This document shows, piece after piece, positions 7,063 through 15,954 of a DNA stretch of 41,838 nucleotides. Within the stretch, counting starts at the first letter, position 1. Each line of letters opens with the position of its first letter. The stretch comes from JAVWJP01 sp036638975 (GTDB taxonomy: Bacteria > Bacillota > Clostridia > Oscillospirales > Ruminococcaceae): positions 1 through 41,838 of the forward strand of contig JAVWJP010000019.1 of assembly GCA_036638975.1 (NCBI GenBank). Reading direction: 5' to 3'. The notes under the pieces are model-generated. The model was given only the letters and a program-made list of their open reading frames with translations. It searched no databases and had not been told where the DNA came from. Made by a program: the position numbers and the translations under genes.

Positions 7063-7326
7063 ATGCTGCGCGGCGTAAACAAAAAAATAATAGAGGTAAT
7101 AGACACGCAAAACGAATATTTTGAAAGAGCGATACTTTTTGTTAAAAACGGTAAGATAGAAGAAAATGAGGGCGATATAAAGAAAAATGCAGACACTTTT
7201 TTAAAAGATGTGGGCACTCGTCGTTTGCGCCGTATAATAAGCCATGCACCGCTTGTGGAGGGGCTGAAGCTTTTGTGCGCGGCAGGCATAGGCGCAGCAC
7301 TTACACTGGCTGTTGTTCTTTTGTAA
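7063..7326 (+). CDS. Small tail-anchored protein of unknown function
   Basis: About 87 residues from the ATG at 7063 (an in-frame GTG at 7057 is also possible). Residues about 1-60 are highly charged and probably helical (KKIIEVIDTQNEYFERAI and KNADTFLKDVGTRRLRR). The last 25 residues (LLCAAGIGAALTLAVVLL at the end) form one hydrophobic helix, giving a C-terminal membrane anchor with the charged part in the cytoplasm. It precedes rlmB by 89 bp. I do not recognise the family. The coding strength (ribosome binding site, codon use like its neighbours, no stops) makes it a likely real gene. Confidence 0.7.
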   Translation: MLRGVNKKIIEVIDTQNEYFERAILFVKNGKIEENEGDIKKNADTFLKDVGTRRLRRIISHAPLVEGLKLLCAAGIGAALTLAVVLL

Positions 7327-7415
7327 AAAACGGTTTAATTTTATCGCATTTTGTGTTATACTAAACGCAGTATACACATAACTGCTTCACATAAACAAGA
7401 CAGGGGAAAAAACTC

Positions 7416-8177
7416 ATGATAGAAAACAGAAGCGATGAAAGACCATCAAACCTTATTTACGGAAGAAACGCCGTAATAGAGGCACTTAAAGCAGATAACT
7501 GTATAGATAAGGTTTATATAGGCTCTACAGACGGCAAGGGAAGTATCGGTAAAATTATAGCTATGGCAAAGGAGCGCGGTGTGCCGGTAAAAGATGTAAG
7601 CTCGCAAAAGCTCGATGCCATGTGCGGGACAGAGAATCATCAGGGCGTGGCGCTTAGCGTTACGGCTGTAGAATACAGCGAGATAGAGGACATTTATGCA
7701 AGGGCGAAGGAGCGCGGCGAGCCTATTTTTGTAATAATAGCTGATGAAATTGAAGACCCGCATAATTTGGGCGCATTAATACGCACCGCCGAATGCAGCG
7801 GCGCGCATGGTGTAATAATACCAAAGCGCCGCAGCGCAGGGCTTTCACCGACAGCTTATAAGGCATCTGCAGGTGCCGCCAGCCATATACCTGTTGTGCG
7901 TGTGGCTAATCTTGTACAGGCTATAGAGCAGCTAAAGGCAGACGGAGTTTGGGTGTATTGTGCTGATATGGACGGTGAGCCGTGGTGCAAGGTTAATTAT
8001 TCGGGCGCTGTTGCGCTTATAGTGGGTAACGAGGGCGAGGGCGTTGGGCGGCTTATAAAAGAAAAGTGCGACTTTACTGTTTCTTTGCCAATGCTTGGCG
8101 AAATTGGTTCGCTAAATGCCTCTGTGGCAGGTGGAATTATTATGTACGAAATTGCAAGGCAGCGGCAAAAGCTTTAA
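7416..8177 (+). CDS. rlmB: 23S rRNA 2'-O-ribose methyltransferase, SpoU/TrmH family (RlmB)
   Basis: A 253-residue SPOUT methyltransferase that transfers a methyl group from S-adenosylmethionine to a ribose 2'-OH in 23S rRNA (G2251 in E. coli). An N-terminal substrate-binding domain (LIYGRNAVIEAL, residues about 13-80) precedes the trefoil-knot domain with the three family motifs: DPHNLGALIRTAECSGAHGV (about 110-130), LIVGNEGEGVG (about 197-207) and LPMLGEIGSLNASVAGGI (about 221-238). Length and motif order fit RlmB; a different SpoU target RNA cannot be excluded. A -10-like TATACT lies at 7357-7362 with no good -35. The 982-aa membrane protein gene follows 45 bp later, probably in the same transcript. 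Confidence 0.88.
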   Translation: MIENRSDERPSNLIYGRNAVIEALKADNCIDKVYIGSTDGKGSIGKIIAMAKERGVPVKDVSSQKLDAMCGTENHQGVALSVTAVEYSEIEDIYARAKERGEPIFVIIADEIEDPHNLGALIRTAECSGAHGVIIPKRRSAGLSPTAYKASAGAASHIPVVRVANLVQAIEQLKADGVWVYCADMDGEPWCKVNYSGAVALIVGNEGEGVGRLIKEKCDFTVSLPMLGEIGSLNASVAGGIIMYEIARQRQKL

Positions 8178-8222
8178 AAGCCGCATGGTTTTTGTTTTGT
8201 AAGCAGGGAGGTTAAACAAAAA

Positions 8223-11171
8223 ATGAATCGCGATTACGATATTGACAGCATATTGGCTGAAATAAAAGAGAAAAAAGCGGCAGAGGCAAGGCGTCGTCCA
8301 CCGCAAACTGACGATGCTTATGACGAGAACCCACAGCGCCGCTCTGTGCGGCAGGCGGAATATGGCGATTATGACGAGCCGCGGCAGACCGCGGCGCGCA
8401 GAGAGCCTGTTTACAGAGAAGAACAATATGACGAGCGTCCTGTGCGTCCACAGCGCCGTCCTGCTGCACCGCAGGCAGACTATAATGATTATGACGAGCC
8501 GCGGCAGACCACGCCGCGCAGAGAAGCGGCTTATGAAGAAGCTTACGACGAACGCGATTTGCGCGCGGAGGTGCGGCGCGAGCCGGCATATGCCGCGGCA
8601 GAAAGCGGCAGAAAGCTGCGCCCGCAGCATTTAGAGCCGCTACAGCCATTAAAGCCACCTAGCCACAACTACGGCGGGGACGACGATTATGCTGAACGCA
8701 TGACACAGATGACAGACAGGAGCACACGGCGTGCAACTGCTGTAAAAAGCAATGATGAATATGAGGACGGAGAGCAAAACGCTGATTACGGGGAAGCAGA
8801 AAGCCGCCGCGAGCAGCGCGAAGCCTACGAAGAAGCACAGCCTCGCAGCTCATCTTCTGCGCGCGCTATAGGTGACAGATATAACCCCGCAGATGCTATA
8901 TTTGCATTGGCAAGTGAAGAAAAGCCTTTGCAAAATGTCCGGCCTCAGCGCACGGTGCAGTTGCCAAAAGAGGTTTACGCAGCTGCTGCCGCCGAGCCTA
9001 AAAAGGCAAGTGACGATGAATTTATAATGAAATACAGCGGGCTTTCGCCTATCGGCAGCGGTGTGCGCAAGGGCGCAGTTTCTGCCGGACGCGAGAGCAT
9101 ACGCACAAACTTCGGCGCGGCTGCCGAGCCCTCTGCAAGGGGACGTGCTCAACAGCAAAAGCAGGCTGTGCCGCAGCCACCGGAGCTGCCAAAGCCGGAG
9201 CTAAAGGGCGGCTTCAGGTTAAACCCCAATGCGCATGACAGCACTGCCGCGCAGCCGGATTCCGAGGCTTTTACGCGTATGGACATACCGATTTCTGACT
9301 TTGTGCAGAGCGGGGACAGCCTTGAGGACACAAAGGATTTACCGCAGGGGCTTGCGCTTGACGGCTTTGCCGAACAGGAAGCACCGGAAAAACCTGCTGA
9401 GGACATTTTTGAAACGGACGAAGCGCCGTCAAAGATGGAGATGGACGAATATACGTCGCAGTCTGACGCACAAGGAGTAAAAAAAGACCTTGACACTATG
9501 CGCGGGAGCTTGCTTTTTCGTTTGGCTGCAAGTGCGCTTTGTGCTTTGGGGCTGCTTTATACAGGGCTTGCACAGGTGTTTGCGCTGCCTATGCCGAATA
9601 TTGTTTCTCCGACAGCGGCACCGGGCACATATATGCTTTTAAATATTGTACTGCTTACAATAGCGGCATTGGTTTCTTACCGCACCGTTGCAAGCGGGCT
9701 TGTGGGTATGTTTACGCTTAAAGCCAACAACGATTCTCTGGCGGCAGTTGCTGTAATGGCATCTGTAATACAGGGCTTTGCACTTTTTTTAAACCCCTCA
9801 TCGCTCGGCACAGAAAGTGTCCATGTTTATTTTGCGGTGGTTGCACTGGTGCTTATGTTTAACGCTGTAGGCAAGCTTTTTACAATAGGACGAATTACAG
9901 GCAATTTTCGCTTTGTATCGTCGGGCTCTGCAAAATACACCGTTCAAAATTTGAGCAAGCGCGAGCTTGCACGCGAGTTTACGTGGGACATGAATATAGA
10001 TGAACCGCACTTGAGCTACAGCGAAAAGGTGGGCTTTATAGATAATTTTATAGAGCAGTCATATGCCGAGGACAGCACCGAAAACATTGCAAAAATAACC
10101 TCCCCCATAATATTTATAGGCAGTATCGTTGTCGCGGTATTTTCGTATGTTTTGGGTAAAGATTTATTTATTTCGCTCTCTACCTTTGCGGGTATTTTGG
10201 CAATAGCATCACCTTTTACTTCTACAATAGTGGGCAGTTTGCCGCAGCACAAGGCTTACCGCACACTTTCTAAGTGCGGCGCGGTACTTACAGGTTACAA
10301 TGCTGTCGAGCGTTTTTCTGAAACAAATGTGGTTTTAGCCGATGCCTGCGAGCTTTTTACAAGCGATGAGGTGTTGCTGCATAATATAAAGACATTTGAG
10401 AAAAACCGCATAGATGAAGCAATATTAGACGCCTCAAGCGTGCTTTGCGTTTGTAACGGTGCTGTAAAAAATATATTTTTGCGCATAATACAGGGTAACA
10501 CCAAAATGCTAAGCCCCGTAGAAAACCTGGTCTATGAGGACGCTATGGGAATATCGGCGTGGGTTGGCGGCAAGCGCGTGCTAATAGGCAACAGCGACCT
10601 TATGAAGCACCACGGAATAGACACGCCCAGCCACGATTACGAAGCAAAATACCGCACCGAGGACAGAGATATTTTATACCTTGCAAACTCCGGCGAGCTT
10701 ACGGCGATGTTTGTTATAAGCTATGTTCGCAACGAAGCTGTTGACGCGGCACTGGGCGACCTTGCGCATAAGGGTATTTCTGTTGTTGTAAAGTCGGTAG
10801 ACCCTAACCTTACAGCGGCAAAAATAGCAAAAATATACGATTTGCCGGAGGAAATGCTGCGCATACTCCCCGCAAAGCTGCACCCAGACTTTGACTCTCT
10901 GGCAAAGGAGCGCGAAAGCGACAAGGGCTACCTTGTGCATAACGGAACCTTTGCGGGCTTCGCAAGGGCTGTTTCGGCGGCATCAGGCGTTAAGGTTGCA
11001 ACAAATATAGGGCTTATTATCCAAATAGTGGGCATGGTGCTGGGTTATACACTCATCACATTCTTTTCGTTTATGGGCAGCATGGGGCAGGCAACCATGA
11101 CAACAGTCTTGCTTTACCAGCTTGTGTGGGGCTTTGCGGTTTGGTTGTTCTCGGCGCTTCGCAGAATATAA
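8223..11171 (+). CDS. Degenerate P1B-type ATPase-like membrane protein with long disordered N-terminus
   Basis: 982 residues. Residues 1 to about 420 are charged, low-complexity and probably disordered, with an imperfect 40-residue repeat (YDEPRQT). From about 428 the order resembles a heavy-metal P-type ATPase: four membrane helices (about 430-555), a short loop, two helices with ASPF (662-665) where P1B pumps have CPC, then a cytoplasmic part and two last helices. The phosphorylation site DKTGTLT is replaced by DACELFT (707-713, in NVVLADACELFTSDEV). GGKRVLIGNSDLMKHHG resembles the nucleotide-domain strand, but TGD is replaced by KSVD (857-860), no GDGxND motif is present, and the TGE actuator domain is missing. 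So it looks like a pump fold without catalysis, perhaps a sensor or scaffold. Function unknown. It lies 45 bp after rlmB with a GGAGG ribosome binding site. Confidence 0.75.
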   Translation: MNRDYDIDSILAEIKEKKAAEARRRPPQTDDAYDENPQRRSVRQAEYGDYDEPRQTAARREPVYREEQYDERPVRPQRRPAAPQADYNDYDEPRQTTPRREAAYEEAYDERDLRAEVRREPAYAAAESGRKLRPQHLEPLQPLKPPSHNYGGDDDYAERMTQMTDRSTRRATAVKSNDEYEDGEQNADYGEAESRREQREAYEEAQPRSSSSARAIGDRYNPADAIFALASEEKPLQNVRPQRTVQLPKEVYAAAAAEPKKASDDEFIMKYSGLSPIGSGVRKGAVSAGRESIRTNFGAAAEPSARGRAQQQKQAVPQPPELPKPELKGGFRLNPNAHDSTAAQPDSEAFTRMDIPISDFVQSGDSLEDTKDLPQGLALDGFAEQEAPEKPAEDIFETDEAPSKMEMDEYTSQSDAQGVKKDLDTMRGSLLFRLAASALCALGLLYTGLAQVFALPMPNIVSPTAAPGTYMLLNIVLLTIAALVSYRTVASGLVGMFTLKANNDSLAAVAVMASVIQGFALFLNPSSLGTESVHVYFAVVALVLMFNAVGKLFTIGRITGNFRFVSSGSAKYTVQNLSKRELAREFTWDMNIDEPHLSYSEKVGFIDNFIEQSYAEDSTENIAKITSPIIFIGSIVVAVFSYVLGKDLFISLSTFAGILAIASPFTSTIVGSLPQHKAYRTLSKCGAVLTGYNAVERFSETNVVLADACELFTSDEVLLHNIKTFEKNRIDEAILDASSVLCVCNGAVKNIFLRIIQGNTKMLSPVENLVYEDAMGISAWVGGKRVLIGNSDLMKHHGIDTPSHDYEAKYRTEDRDILYLANSGELTAMFVISYVRNEAVDAALGDLAHKGISVVVKSVDPNLTAAKIAKIYDLPEEMLRILPAKLHPDFDSLAKERESDKGYLVHNGTFAGFARAVSAASGVKVATNIGLIIQIVGMVLGYTLITFFSFMGSMGQATMTTVLLYQLVWGFAVWLFSALRRI
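8347..8586 (+). repeat. Imperfect 120-bp in-frame tandem repeat
   Basis: Two 120-bp units within the 5' part of the pseudo-ATPase gene share an exact 24-bp core (8367-8390 and 8487-8510) encoding DYDEPRQT, with diverged flanks (PxRREP/PRREAA). They encode a 40-residue repeat in the disordered region. Confidence 0.7.
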
Positions 11172-11187
11172 TTTGTTTAATATGTAC

Positions 11188-11230
11188 AATACACAGCCTG
11201 TAAATTTTATTACAGACTGTGTATTTTTTT
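11188..11230 (+). terminator. Intrinsic terminator after the pseudo-ATPase gene
   Basis: A 16-bp stem with one mismatch (AATACACAGCCTGTAA and its partner) is followed by seven T, 17 bp after the stop codon. Confidence 0.85.
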
Positions 11231-11240
11231 ATAGTTCGAC

Positions 11241-11268
11241 TTGATTCTTAAACTTTTTGTAGTATAAT
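11241..11268 (+). promoter_or_regulatory. Promoter of the EF-G paralogue gene
   Basis: -35 TTGATT (11241-11246), 16-bp spacer, -10 TATAAT (11263-11268). This leaves an untranslated leader of about 105 nt. Confidence 0.75.
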
Positions 11269-11378
11269 TATACTATAATTGTTTTATAGATAAGAATGAA
11301 ACTTATTTAGATTCCACAATTGTATTTTAACAGCCTGCTGATTTTTTAAAGTAGGCGTAATGAAAGGGGACCTTAACT

Positions 11379-13451
11379 ATGAGGCAATACCTAGCCGATA
11401 AAATTAAAAACGTTGCCTTGGCTGGGCACGGCGGCTCCGGTAAAACTTCTTTGGCAGAGGCGCTGCTTTTTAAAGCCGGCGCTACAGACAGACTTGGAAA
11501 GGTGGCTGATGCAAACACTATATGTGACTATGACCCCGAAGAAACAAAGCGTAAGGTTTCTGTTTCACTGGCAATAGCGCCTCTTACATGGGGCTCTACA
11601 AAAATAAATTTGCTCGATACACCGGGGCTTTTTGACTTTGCAGCCGGCTTTTACGAGGGCGTAAGGGCCGCAGACAGCGTTATGATAGTATTATCAGGAA
11701 AATCCGGTGTAACAGTTGGCGCAGAAAAGGCTTATAAGCTGGCTACGCAGCTAAAAAAGGCAAGAATGTTTGTCGTCACAAAGCTCGATACTGAAAATGC
11801 CGATTTTTATAAGGTGCTTGAGAGCTTAAAGACAAAATTCGGTCCCAGCGTATGCCCGCTTGTTGTGCCGCATTATGAAAACCATGTTGTCACCTGTTAC
11901 GTTAATCTAATAGATATGAAGGCTTATACATATGATGCGTCCGGTAAGCCCTCAGAGGTTCCCATGCCCGATTCCGGTCACCGTATAGACGGGCTTGTTG
12001 CGGCTATTTCAGAGGCTATTGCCGAAACAGACGAAAAGCTTTTTGAAAAGTATTTTTCCGGCGAGGCATTTACGCGCGAGGAAACCATAGACGGTATAAG
12101 AAACGGCGTTACCGCGGGTACAATTTCGCCGGTGCTTTGCGGCAGCGGCACTACGCTTGCGGCTGTCGATATGCTGCTTGACTGCATAGCAGACCTTTTG
12201 CCTACGGCAAAAAAAGTGGCTGACGAAGTTGGTCTTACACCTGACGGCAAAGAAGTAGAGATAGAATGCGACGACACACAGCCGCTTGCGGCATATATAT
12301 TTAAGACAGTGGCAGACCCGTTTGTGGGTAAGCTCTCGTACGTAAAGGTAATTGCGGGCAGGCTTTCTGCCGATATTACCCCGATTAACGCAACAACGGG
12401 GCAGCAGGAGCGCCTTGGCAAAATTATCTATGTAAAGGGCAAAAAGCAAGAGGATACCGCGTTTATTTCGGCAGGTGATATAGGTGCAATTACAAAAATA
12501 TCTGCTAACACGGGCGATACCCTGTGTGACCCTAAGCGAATAGTAAGGCTGCCTGCAATACAGTTCCCAAAGCCGTGTATGTCTATGGCTATAACCCCTA
12601 AGGTAAAGGGCGACGAGGGCAAAATTGCCGCCGGTATACAAAGGCTTATGGAAGAAGACCTGACAGTCGGCTACGAAAACAACAACGAAACAAAGCAGCA
12701 GCTTGCCTCCGGTCTTGGCGAACAGCACCTTGATGTTTTGATGTCTAAGCTGAAGGCAAAGTTTGGCGTAGATGTTTCTCTTGAAAAACCGCGTGTCCCA
12801 TACCGCGAAACTATCCGCAAAAAAGTGCGGGTACAGGGACGTCACAAAAAACAATCGGGCGGGCACGGGCAGTTTGGCGACATATGGGTCGAGTTTGAAC
12901 CCTGCGATTCCGATGAGATGGAATTTTGTGAAAAAGTGGTTGGCGGCGCTGTGCCGCGCAACTTCTACCCGGCTGTAGAAAAAGGTCTGCGCGACTGTGT
13001 TAAGCACGGCGCTGTGGCGGGTTACCCTGTTGTGGGGCTTAGGGCAACACTTGTTGATGGCTCGTATCACCCTGTCGATTCCTCTGAGATGTCGTTTAAA
13101 ATGGCGGCAAACCTTGCCTATAAGGCGGGTATTCCCACGGCATCGCCTGTGCTTTTAGAGCCTATAGGCAGCCTAAAGGTATATGCTCCGGAGGCAAACA
13201 CAGGCGACCTTATGGGCGATGTAAACAAGCGCCGCGGCAGAGTTCTTGGTATGAACCCCGCCGAGGACGGTTTGCAGCTTATAGAGGCCGAAGTGCCAAT
13301 GAGCGAAATGTACGACTTTACAACTGCGCTGCGCCAAATGACACAGGGCAGGGGCTACTTTACTATGGAGTTTTTGCGCTATGAGGAGCTTCCTAAGATG
13401 CTTGAAGCCGCCGTTATAGAGGACGCAAAGGAAATGAACTCCGAAGAATAA
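11379..13451 (+). CDS. EF-G-like translational GTPase, divergent paralogue
   Basis: A 690-residue protein collinear with EF-G along its whole length: G domain, domain II (about 300-385), domains III-V (from about 395; GLGEQHLDVLMSKLK, YRETIRK, HKKQSGGHGQFGD, GYPVVGLRATLVDGSYHPVDSSE). The G motifs are unusual: GHGGSGKTS (residues 16-24) instead of AHIDAGKTT, DTPGLFDF (80-87) where EF-G has DTPGHVDF so the catalytic His is Leu, and TKLD (134-137) instead of NKMD. The canonical fusA is at 28623, so this is a second paralogue of the kind often annotated as EF-G2 or FusA-like, with unclear role (not the main translocase). It has its own promoter and terminator, so it is monocistronic. Confidence 0.88.
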   Translation: MRQYLADKIKNVALAGHGGSGKTSLAEALLFKAGATDRLGKVADANTICDYDPEETKRKVSVSLAIAPLTWGSTKINLLDTPGLFDFAAGFYEGVRAADSVMIVLSGKSGVTVGAEKAYKLATQLKKARMFVVTKLDTENADFYKVLESLKTKFGPSVCPLVVPHYENHVVTCYVNLIDMKAYTYDASGKPSEVPMPDSGHRIDGLVAAISEAIAETDEKLFEKYFSGEAFTREETIDGIRNGVTAGTISPVLCGSGTTLAAVDMLLDCIADLLPTAKKVADEVGLTPDGKEVEIECDDTQPLAAYIFKTVADPFVGKLSYVKVIAGRLSADITPINATTGQQERLGKIIYVKGKKQEDTAFISAGDIGAITKISANTGDTLCDPKRIVRLPAIQFPKPCMSMAITPKVKGDEGKIAAGIQRLMEEDLTVGYENNNETKQQLASGLGEQHLDVLMSKLKAKFGVDVSLEKPRVPYRETIRKKVRVQGRHKKQSGGHGQFGDIWVEFEPCDSDEMEFCEKVVGGAVPRNFYPAVEKGLRDCVKHGAVAGYPVVGLRATLVDGSYHPVDSSEMSFKMAANLAYKAGIPTASPVLLEPIGSLKVYAPEANTGDLMGDVNKRRGRVLGMNPAEDGLQLIEAEVPMSEMYDFTTALRQMTQGRGYFTMEFLRYEELPKMLEAAVIEDAKEMNSEE

Positions 13452-13460
13452 ATTTATCTG

Positions 13461-13502
13461 AAAAAGCGCTATGCAGCACTAAAGGCTGTGTGGCGCTTTT
13501 TT
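13461..13502 (+). terminator. Intrinsic terminator after the EF-G paralogue
   Basis: The AAAAGCGC...GCGCTTTT outer stem extends inward to GCAGC/GCTGT and is followed by six T. Confidence 0.8.
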
Positions 13503-13543
13503 GTCCGTATTATAGAGCATATCTAAAAAATTTAATATGGCAC

Positions 13544-13573
13544 TTGCCATTGCACCCTTTCTTCTGTTATAAT
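13544..13573 (+). promoter_or_regulatory. Promoter of the DUF951-prfA operon
   Basis: -35 TTGCCA (13544-13549), 18-bp spacer, -10 TATAAT (13568-13573). It is the only strong promoter seen before the run of genes to about 18582. Confidence 0.7.
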
Positions 13574-13608
13574 ATTAAATGGATATTTTTGCATAGGGGG
13601 CATTGCGT

Positions 13609-13800
13609 GTGGATGTGCGGGTCGGAGATATACTACAGATGAAGAAGCATCACCCATGCGGGTCGTGCCGCTTTATTGTGTTGCGCTCGGGCATGGATTT
13701 TAAACTGAAGTGCGAGGGCTGTGGGCACGAGGTTCTTGTAGCGCGTGCAAAAGCCGAAAAACATATAAAAAATGTTATACACCCGTCCGTGCAAGAATAG
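13609..13800 (+). CDS. DUF951 family protein, small Cys-containing
   Basis: 63 residues from the GTG at 13609, chosen because AGGGGG ends 8 nt upstream; an in-frame TTG at 13603 is too close to it. It shows the DUF951 pattern: VGDILQMKKHHPCGSCRF, then LKCEGCGHEVLVAR, ending with a helix (KAEKHIKNVIH). The four cysteines could bind a metal such as zinc. Small proteins of this family are widespread in Firmicutes and of unknown function. It is first in an operon with prfA, 23 bp upstream. Confidence 0.85.
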   Translation: MDVRVGDILQMKKHHPCGSCRFIVLRSGMDFKLKCEGCGHEVLVARAKAEKHIKNVIHPSVQE

Positions 13801-13823
13801 ACGGCACATGAAAGGAAAAAACC

Positions 13824-14903
13824 ATGTTTGATAAATTAAAAGACGTTGAGGCAAAGTTTGAACAGATAGCCAACAGGCTAATGGAGCCAAACATTGCCGG
13901 AGATAACGAGCAATATAAAAAGCTTATGCGCGATTATAAAAACCTGACGCCGCTTGTAGAAAAATATCGCGAATATAAAGCGGCTCAAAACGAGTATGAT
14001 GAGGCGAGAGAGCTTTTAGAAGAAGGCGGACTTGACAAAGAGTTTAAGTCTGTGGTTGATGAGCAGTATTCCGAGGGTAAAGCAAAAATGGATTCTGCTT
14101 CTGAGGAGCTTAAAATATTGCTGCTGCCGCGCGACCCTAACGATGAAAGAAACGTTATAGTCGAAATACGCGGGGGAGCGGGCGGTGAGGAATCGGCGCT
14201 GTTTGCAAACTCGCTTTACCGTATGTATACCATGTATGCGGCGGCACAGGGCTGGGGCGTAGAAGTACTTAACGCCAACGAAACCGAGCTTGGAGGATAT
14301 AAAGAAATAAGCTTTTCTATAGAGGGCGACGGTGCGTACTCAAAGCTCAAGTTTGAAAGCGGAGTGCATCGCGTGCAGCGTGTGCCGGAAACCGAAACGC
14401 AGGGGCGCATACACACCTCTACATCTACTGTTGCGGTCTTGCCGGAGGTAGATGACGTAGAGTTTGAGCTTGACCCGAAAGATTTACAGATAGATGTTTT
14501 TCGTTCCAGCGGTGCGGGAGGGCAGCACGTAAACAAAACCTCGTCAGCTATACGCGTAACATATTTGCCTACGGGCATGGTGGTGGAATGTCAGGACGAG
14601 CGAAGCCAGTATAAAAATAAGGACAGAGCCTTAAAGGTACTGCGCTCGCGCCTTTTAAACCAAAAGATAGAGGAGCAAAACGCGCAGGTAGCCTCGGCGC
14701 GCAAGCTACAGGTGGGTACGGGCGACCGCAGCGAGAGAATACGCACCTATAACTTCCCTCAAGGGCGTGTAACCGACCACCGTATAGGGCTTACCCTATA
14801 TAAAATAGATGCAATAATGAACGGAGATTTAAACGAGCTTATTACAGCGCTTGTTACCTTCGACCAAGCTGAAAAGCTACAGGAGCAGGGGAGCGAAAAC
14901 TAA
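13824..14903 (+). CDS. prfA: Peptide chain release factor 1
   Basis: A 359-residue RF1 that recognises UAA and UAG stop codons and triggers peptide release on the ribosome. The GGQ motif is at residues 232-234 (GAGGQHVNKTSSAIRVT); its glutamine is normally methylated by PrmC, which is not in this window. The anticodon-like PxT tripeptide appears as PET in VQRVPETETQGRIHTS, which marks RF1 rather than RF2 (SPF). The N-terminal helical domain and length are standard. An AAAGGA ribosome binding site precedes the ATG. The next gene (threonylcarbamoyl-AMP synthase) starts 3 bp after the stop, so the two are cotranscribed. Confidence 0.95.
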   Translation: MFDKLKDVEAKFEQIANRLMEPNIAGDNEQYKKLMRDYKNLTPLVEKYREYKAAQNEYDEARELLEEGGLDKEFKSVVDEQYSEGKAKMDSASEELKILLLPRDPNDERNVIVEIRGGAGGEESALFANSLYRMYTMYAAAQGWGVEVLNANETELGGYKEISFSIEGDGAYSKLKFESGVHRVQRVPETETQGRIHTSTSTVAVLPEVDDVEFELDPKDLQIDVFRSSGAGGQHVNKTSSAIRVTYLPTGMVVECQDERSQYKNKDRALKVLRSRLLNQKIEEQNAQVASARKLQVGTGDRSERIRTYNFPQGRVTDHRIGLTLYKIDAIMNGDLNELITALVTFDQAEKLQEQGSEN

Positions 14904-14906
14904 AAA

Positions 14907-15950
14907 ATGCCTATAACTAAGTTTTTTTCCATAAAAGATATAGAAAAAGATAAAGCACAGCTCGTCGATGCCGCTAAAATATTGGCGCAGGGCGGGCTTG
15001 TTGCCATTCCTACAGAAACTGTCTACGGGCTTGCCGCCGACGCAACAAATGAAGCGGCGGTTAGTGCAATATTTGCGGCAAAGGGACGCCCGCAGGATAA
15101 CCCGCTTATAGTGCATATTTCTGAAACAAGCGAGCTTTATAATGTAGCGGCGCAGGTAACACCGCAGGCATTGGCGCTTGCCGAGCACTTTTGGCCCGGT
15201 CCTCTTACAATAATATTGCCGCGCGGCAAAAAAATACCCGCAATAACCTCGGCAGGGCTTGATACCGTTGCAGTGCGTTGCCCCGCACACCCTGTTGCGC
15301 GCGCACTTATACGTCTTTGCGGCGTACCGCTTGCAGCACCCAGCGCAAACCTTTCGGGCAGCCCCAGCACAACAACGGCACAGCACTGCATAGATGATTT
15401 AGACGGTAAGATAGATGCCATAGTGGACGGCGGTGAGTGCGCGGTGGGGGTTGAATCTACCGTTATAACGCTTGTCGGCACTGTGCCGCGCGTACTGCGG
15501 CCGGGGTACATTACACCGGAGGAGCTGCGCATGGTTTTGGGCGAGGTTGAAATAGATGATGCCGTAACGGGGCAGCTTTTGCCAAACGTTAAGGCAAGCT
15601 CGCCCGGTATGAAGTATAAGCATTATTCACCAAAATGTAAGGTTGTGCTTGTACATGGCAGCGACATTGCATTTGCAAAATATGTAAACTCACACACCAA
15701 AAACGGCAGCTTTGCGCTGTGCTACAATGAGGACAAGAAAAACCTAAATTGCCCCTTTGTGTGCATAGGTGCCGAGGACGACGAAAAAGAGCAGGCAGCA
15801 AGGCTTTTTGCAAGCTTGCGCCGACTTGACGATGAGGGCGCAAAAACTGTTTATGCCCGCTGTCCACACAAAAGCGGTGTGGGGCTGGCACTGTATAACA
15901 GGCTTATTCGTGCCGCCGCCTTTACGGTGGTGCAGGCAGAGGAGGAGTAA
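14907..15950 (+). CDS. L-threonylcarbamoyladenylate synthase, Sua5 type
   Basis: 347 residues, the long (Sua5) form. The YrdC catalytic domain covers about 1-205 (LVAIPTETVYGLAADA; AIFAAKGRPQDNPLIVHI; APSANLSGSPSTT; GVESTVITL) and the C-terminal Sua5 domain about 215-345 follows the linker containing SSPGMKYKHYSPKCKVVLV. It makes threonylcarbamoyl-AMP from threonine, bicarbonate and ATP, the first step of t6A37 modification of ANN-reading tRNAs. Residues of the KxR/SxN substrate site are present. The ATG is 3 bp after prfA, and coaE follows after 4 bp. Equivalent to B. subtilis YwlC and yeast Sua5. Confidence 0.93.
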   Translation: MPITKFFSIKDIEKDKAQLVDAAKILAQGGLVAIPTETVYGLAADATNEAAVSAIFAAKGRPQDNPLIVHISETSELYNVAAQVTPQALALAEHFWPGPLTIILPRGKKIPAITSAGLDTVAVRCPAHPVARALIRLCGVPLAAPSANLSGSPSTTTAQHCIDDLDGKIDAIVDGGECAVGVESTVITLVGTVPRVLRPGYITPEELRMVLGEVEIDDAVTGQLLPNVKASSPGMKYKHYSPKCKVVLVHGSDIAFAKYVNSHTKNGSFALCYNEDKKNLNCPFVCIGAEDDEKEQAARLFASLRRLDDEGAKTVYARCPHKSGVGLALYNRLIRAAAFTVVQAEEE

Positions 15951-15954
15951 TACT

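Noticed and set aside
12009..13070. Minus-strand open frame of 353 codons opposite the EF-G paralogue
   Set aside because: Translation is Cys/Arg/Tyr-rich without any recognisable domain, and the plus strand encodes a complete EF-G-like protein.
15769..15954. N-terminal extension of the dephospho-CoA kinase
   Set aside because: It overlaps the conserved end of the Sua5-type gene, and the P-loop is placed correctly only from the GTG at 15955.
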